Source: Chromobacterium phragmitis (GTDB lineage Bacteria; Pseudomonadota; Gammaproteobacteria; Burkholderiales; Chromobacteriaceae). From it: a stretch of DNA of 64,000 nt. The notes under the pieces were generated by a model that saw nothing but the letters and a program-made list of their open reading frames with translations, was not told where the DNA came from and ran no database searches. Of the stretch, positions 60,866 to 64,000 are shown in pieces (within the stretch, counting starts at the first letter, position 1; every line of letters begins with the position of its first letter). The stretch is taken from assembly GCF_003325475.1 (NCBI RefSeq), contig NZ_CP029495.1:2046001-2110000 (forward strand), in the 5' to 3' direction. The position numbers and the translations under genes are program-made.

Positions 60866-61519
60866 TTATGACGCGTCTGGAGTGCTAGTAGGGGGAGGGA
60901 AGTAGGCGGTCATCATGGATTGGATGATAACGATCCAGGGAATGATATCGGCGCACAGTTCGTCGCATAATTCGGGTCTGTTCAGAATTTTTGATACAGC
61001 ATGGCCTGCTTTCCCTTCGCTGAGAGAGACCATGTTCCATGGAGCAGAGTCTGGTTTCGCATGAAGTAGACTGTTCATCGTCTCGGTTAGCTTGTTCCCA
61101 GGAGTGATCAAGTCGCGACTTTGTTGCTTTTGGATGGACTCCATCATTTTGGCAAGACTAGGGGCTCCTTTTCTCGTATGCCATCCTTGATTCCATTTCT
61201 CGATATCAGCTGGAAAGTAGTGGAAGTAGAGAAGGAGGGTAGCGCGTTCCACAACTGCACGGAGTAGAACGTGGGCTCCGAACAGGTAGCCTTGCCGTAT
61301 CAGTTCACGTATGGAGAGTGTGATGCTTAGCGCTTGAGCGATAACTTGACATGCCATGTGCTGGCAGTCGGTCAGCGTGCAATGGTGAGAGGCGGGGGCC
61401 AGACTGGAGTTCAGTTCTAAAATGGAGCTGATCATTTGGTCAAAATGCATGAGCAGTGTTCGACCGAGATAGGGTTCGTTGTCTGGGGTGAATATGATGG
61501 GAGGTGTTACGACATCCAT
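60866..61519 (-). CDS. AT-rich orphan protein, possibly DUF5677/HEPN-like
   Basis: A 217-residue all-helical cytosolic protein encoded by a gene visibly richer in A and T than its neighbours. LIRQGYLFGAHVLLRAVVERATLLLYFHYFPADIEKW matches the pattern of DUF5677-like and related proteins, in which an LxRxxxE helix is followed by an aromatic helix. DELCADIIPWIVIIQSMMTAYF forms the last helix. It is flanked on both sides by near-identical GCCCGG-YATTG-CCGGGC stem-loops (60830-60846 and 61594-61610), which suggests insertion at terminator-like hairpins. No toxin partner is adjacent. Confidence 0.6.
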   Translation of the reverse strand: MDVVTPPIIFTPDNEPYLGRTLLMHFDQMISSILELNSSLAPASHHCTLTDCQHMACQVIAQALSITLSIRELIRQGYLFGAHVLLRAVVERATLLLYFHYFPADIEKWNQGWHTRKGAPSLAKMMESIQKQQSRDLITPGNKLTETMNSLLHAKPDSAPWNMVSLSEGKAGHAVSKILNRPELCDELCADIIPWIVIIQSMMTAYFPPPTSTPDAS

Positions 61520-61593
61520 GATTTGGTTCCTAGATCGGCACGTCAGATCGCGGGATGTATCGCCTCCTTTATGTATGGCACAAGCGAAGGAAT

Positions 61594-61614
61594 GCCCGGC
61601 ATTGCCGGGCGACC
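61594..61614 (-). terminator. stem-loop terminator after the TlpA-like gene
   Basis: GCCCGG (61594-61599) and CCGGGC (61605-61610) pair around CATTG. On the minus strand the stem is followed by ATTCCTT, a weak U-tract, and begins 15 bases after the TlpA-like stop. Confidence 0.5.
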
Positions 61615-61624
61615 GAACTACTTT

Positions 61625-62104
61625 TTATAGATACGGCTTCACCGCCGCTTCCAGTTTCTTTTCGTCCAGCTTGCCGGTCAGCGTCGCCGCCACCTTGCCC
61701 TGGCGGTCCAGCACCAGCGTATACGGCAGGCCGCCGGTCTTGTTGCCCAGGCCGCGCATCAGGTCCAGCGTGTCGTCGTTGCCCAGCAGGATCGGGTAGC
61801 CGATCTTCAGCTGCTTGACGAAGGGCTCCACCTGTTCCTTGCTGTCCAGCGCCACGCCCACCACTTCCACGCCTTTGGGCGCCAGCTTCTTGCGCAGGCT
61901 GTTCAGCATGGGCATCTCCTCGCGGCAGGGGCCGCACCAGGTCGCCCAGAAGTTCAGCACGGTCACCTTGCCCTTGTAGGCGGACACGGCCACCGGCTTG
62001 GCGTTGAGGTCGGCGAAGCGGCTTTGCTCCAGCGAGGGTGCCGCCTGGGCGGCCAGCGGCAGCGCGGCCAGCAGCAGGGAGGCGAACAGGCGTTTGGTGT
62101 TCAT
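61625..62104 (-). CDS. TlpA-like thiol:disulfide oxidoreductase
   Basis: A 159-residue exported thioredoxin-fold protein. Signal peptide at residues 1-21 (KRLFASLLLAALPLAAQAAP). The redox motif is in LNFWATWCGPCREEMPML (WCGPC near residue 57), followed by EVVGVALDSKEQVEPFVKQ and the cis-proline in GGLPYTLVLDRQGKV. It fits TlpA/ResA-type reductases that keep periplasmic thiols, for instance apocytochrome c, reduced. The ATG at 62104 has GGAAAAG upstream; earlier in-frame starts are less likely. It is divergent from the PfkB kinase gene. Confidence 0.88.
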   Translation of the reverse strand: MNTKRLFASLLLAALPLAAQAAPSLEQSRFADLNAKPVAVSAYKGKVTVLNFWATWCGPCREEMPMLNSLRKKLAPKGVEVVGVALDSKEQVEPFVKQLKIGYPILLGNDDTLDLMRGLGNKTGGLPYTLVLDRQGKVAATLTGKLDEKKLEAAVKPYL

Positions 62105-62224
62105 CGGCTTTTCCTGTGATGTCATTGGAATTGTCTTGGATTTCCGCAACTTGCGGCGATCCGGGGATGATCGAAAAATAAACTTTATGTTAAAATGTTC
62201 GATTGATTACTTTGCGGAGTGGGC

Positions 62225-63169
62225 ATGTCTATCCTCGTCTGCGGGGCGCTCGCATACGATACCCTGTTCTCGTTCCATGGCCGATTCGACAGCCAGATCC
62301 TGCCGGATCAGCTGCACAAGATTTCGACCACTTTCCTCGCTCCGACGATGCGCCGCGAATTCGGCGGCATGGCCGGCAATATCGCTTACAGCCTGTGCCT
62401 GCTGGGCGAGACGCCCATCGTGATGGGCGTGGTGGGAGAGGACTTCGAGCCATACCGCCAGCACCTGAAGCGCGTGGGCGTGGACGACCGCTTCATCCGC
62501 CTGATCCGCAAGCAGTATACCCCGCAATGCTTCGGCATTGCCGACAAGGACGGCAATCAACTGATGGCCTTCCATCCAGGCGCGATGGACTTCGCCACCG
62601 AGAACCACGTGTCCGACATCCAGGACCCGATCGAGCTGGCCATTCTGTCGCCCGGGGGTTACACCGCCTTCATCCAGCACTCGCGCGAGCTGGCGGCGGC
62701 GGGCATCCCGTTCATCTTCGATCCGGGCCAGGAGCTGCCGCTCTTGTCCAGCGACGAGATTCGCGAGATCGTCGATCTGGCCAGCTACGTGGCGATCAAC
62801 GACTACGAGAGCGAGCTGATGCGCGAGCGCGCCGGCCTGACTGTCGACGACCTGCGCAAGAAGGTGAAGGCGCTGATCGTCACCCGCGGCTCCAAGGGCG
62901 CGGAAATCTATGTGGACGACACCATCCATCTGATCCCGCGCGTGCAGATGCCGATCAAGCCGGTGGATCCGATGGGGTGCGGCGACGCCTTCCGCGCCGG
63001 CTTGCTGTGGGGCATCAGCCGCGGCGTGGACTGGAAGGTCACCGGCCGCCTGGCCAACGTGATCGGCGCGATCAAGGTCACCACGCCGGGTTGCCAGAAC
63101 CACTTTTTCGATTGGGATTCGCTGAAGGATCTCTATTTCCAGGCCTATGGCGAGGAGTGGCCGCTGTAA
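62225..63169 (+). CDS. PfkB family carbohydrate/nucleoside kinase
   Basis: A 314-residue cytosolic ribokinase-fold kinase. The N-terminal PfkB signature is FGGMAGNIAYSLCLLGETPIVMGVVGEDF near residues 46-74. The C-terminal signature with the catalytic aspartate is DPMGCGDAFRAGLLWG near 254-269. FDPGQELPLL and VAINDYESELM are also typical. GGAG lies five bases before the ATG at 62225. Relatives phosphorylate adenosine or sugars; the exact substrate cannot be set from sequence, though adenosine kinase is plausible. Confidence 0.88.
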   Translation: MSILVCGALAYDTLFSFHGRFDSQILPDQLHKISTTFLAPTMRREFGGMAGNIAYSLCLLGETPIVMGVVGEDFEPYRQHLKRVGVDDRFIRLIRKQYTPQCFGIADKDGNQLMAFHPGAMDFATENHVSDIQDPIELAILSPGGYTAFIQHSRELAAAGIPFIFDPGQELPLLSSDEIREIVDLASYVAINDYESELMRERAGLTVDDLRKKVKALIVTRGSKGAEIYVDDTIHLIPRVQMPIKPVDPMGCGDAFRAGLLWGISRGVDWKVTGRLANVIGAIKVTTPGCQNHFFDWDSLKDLYFQAYGEEWPL

Positions 63170-63213
63170 GCCGCTGGCGCGCCGGGAACGGCGCTGCTAC
63201 AACGATAGGGCCG

Positions 63214-63247
63214 ATGCCGCTTCGTCCTTCCGGGCAAGCGGCATTTT
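63214..63247 (+). terminator. rho-independent terminator of the PfkB kinase gene
   Basis: ATGCCGCTT (63214-63222) pairs with AAGCGGCAT (63236-63244) around a 13-base loop, followed by TTTT. It lies about 45 bases after the kinase stop codon. Confidence 0.7.
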
Positions 63248-63352
63248 CGCGTCCGGGGCCGGGACCTGCCGCGAGCCGGCTTCCGCGCACTTGAATAAGA
63301 TTGTCGCCACCCCCACCTTTAGCGAATTCAACGTCCGTTCCAAGGGGATATC

Positions 63353-64000
63353 ATGCCACCTGTTCCGCATCTGGCCACCGCACTCACCGGTCCGCTTCAC
63401 GAGCTGGAAAGCCGCATCCTGGCGGCCCAGCCGCAGATCGAGCACTGGTTCCGCAGCCAATGGCATGCGCATGCCACGCCGTTCTACGGTTCGGTCGACC
63501 TGCGCAACAGCGGCTTCAAGCTGGCGCCGGTGGACATGAACCTGTTTCCGGGCGGCCACAACAACCTGAACCCGGAGTTCCTGCCGCTGGCGGTGCAGGC
63601 GGCGCAGAGCGCGGTGGACAAGGTGTGCCCGGAGGCGCGCAGCATCCTGCTGATCCCGGAAAACCACACCCGCAACACCTTCTACCTGCAGAATGTCGCC
63701 ACCCTGGTTCACATTTTCGAGCAGGCCGGCCTGAAGGTGCGCCTGGGTTCGCTGAATCCGGAAATCGCCGAGCCGACCGAGCTGGTCGCGGCCAATGGCG
63801 ACAAGCTGACGCTGGAGCCGCTGGAGCGCCGCGGCAACCGCCTGGTGTTGGCCGACGGCTTCAACCCTTGCGTGATCCTGCTCAACAACGACCTGTCCGG
63901 CGGCATTCCGGACGCGCTGCAAAATCTGGAGCAGACGCTGCTGCCGCCGCTGCACGCCGGCTGGGCGGTGCGGCGCAAGACCAATCATTTCCAAGCCTAC
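63353..64000 (+). CDS. gshA: glutamate-cysteine ligase, proteobacterial ATP-grasp type (3' truncated by window edge)
   Basis: The first 216 residues of a protein that runs off the window. It matches the ATP-grasp-related glutamate-cysteine ligases of beta- and acidophilic proteobacteria, which make gamma-glutamylcysteine for glutathione. Visible segments are FYGSVDLRNSGFKLAPVDMNLFPGGHNNLNPEFLP near residues 46-80, ILLIPENHTRNTFYLQNVATL and CVILLNNDLSGGIPD. AGGGGAT lies a few bases upstream of the ATG at 63353. The catalytic C-terminal lobe lies outside the window. Confidence 0.9.
   Translation, partial: MPPVPHLATALTGPLHELESRILAAQPQIEHWFRSQWHAHATPFYGSVDLRNSGFKLAPVDMNLFPGGHNNLNPEFLPLAVQAAQSAVDKVCPEARSILLIPENHTRNTFYLQNVATLVHIFEQAGLKVRLGSLNPEIAEPTELVAANGDKLTLEPLERRGNRLVLADGFNPCVILLNNDLSGGIPDALQNLEQTLLPPLHAGWAVRRKTNHFQAY

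Overview
The window is GC-rich bacterial chromosome, densely coding on both strands. The proteins look like those of a Neisseriales betaproteobacterium, most likely Chromobacterium violaceum or a close relative. Support comes from the SecA and DciA homologues, a CNP1-like protein, the proteobacterial ATP-grasp GshA, an MdfA-type exporter and general codon use. The genus is inferred from recalled family resemblance, not from a search. I saw no tRNA, rRNA, CRISPR array, insertion sequence or prophage.

Layout. 1-3.8 kb: the end of an arylamine N-acetyltransferase gene, small conserved genes, a TusA-like protein and pyrC. 4.2-9.8 kb: a complete oppABCDF oligopeptide importer. 9.9-11.7 kb: DUF3224, ComB-like and YbjQ proteins. 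11.7-18.8 kb: a tight minus-strand operon encoding an MdfA-like exporter, a LuxE-like acyl-protein synthetase, a LuxC::PaaK fusion, a free-standing PaaK/F390-synthetase-like enzyme and a GNAT acetyltransferase. It looks like an uncharacterised fatty-acid or carboxylic-acid activation and reduction pathway with no luciferase. 19-29.5 kb: CDP-diacylglycerol diphosphatase, VOC protein, TcdA, darcynin with a divergent TetR regulator, threonine aldolase, a periplasmic binding protein, and S9 and M13 peptidases. 29.5-33.8 kb: a four-gene envelope operon including a CsgG/LpoB-like lipoprotein. 34-44.8 kb: YfaZ, YceH, a BCCT transporter, TlyA, UspA, a glutamine-synthetase-like enzyme, a chemoreceptor, DUF2252 and a WbuC-like cupin. 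45-51.5 kb: an AT-rich orphan gene, proA, MscS, LprI-like, an acid phosphatase and DciA. 51.6-57 kb: an ABC importer with a tandem-fused permease, and PhoD. 57.3-64 kb: secA, a DUF2087 protein, a second AT-rich orphan, a TlpA-like thioredoxin, a PfkB kinase and the start of gshA.

Three signals stand out. First, the orphan luxE/luxC-paaK operon. Second, a dispersed intergenic repeat (20.4-20.6 kb and 44.9-45.1 kb, with a partial copy at 38.7 kb): its two long arms differ in sequence between copies but stay complementary within each copy, as expected of a structured RNA or a functional hairpin. Third, a dense same-strand cluster of DnaA-box-like 9-mers at 43.67-43.84 kb, away from any dnaA gene. 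Several rho-independent terminators, candidate promoters and operator-like dyads are also listed.
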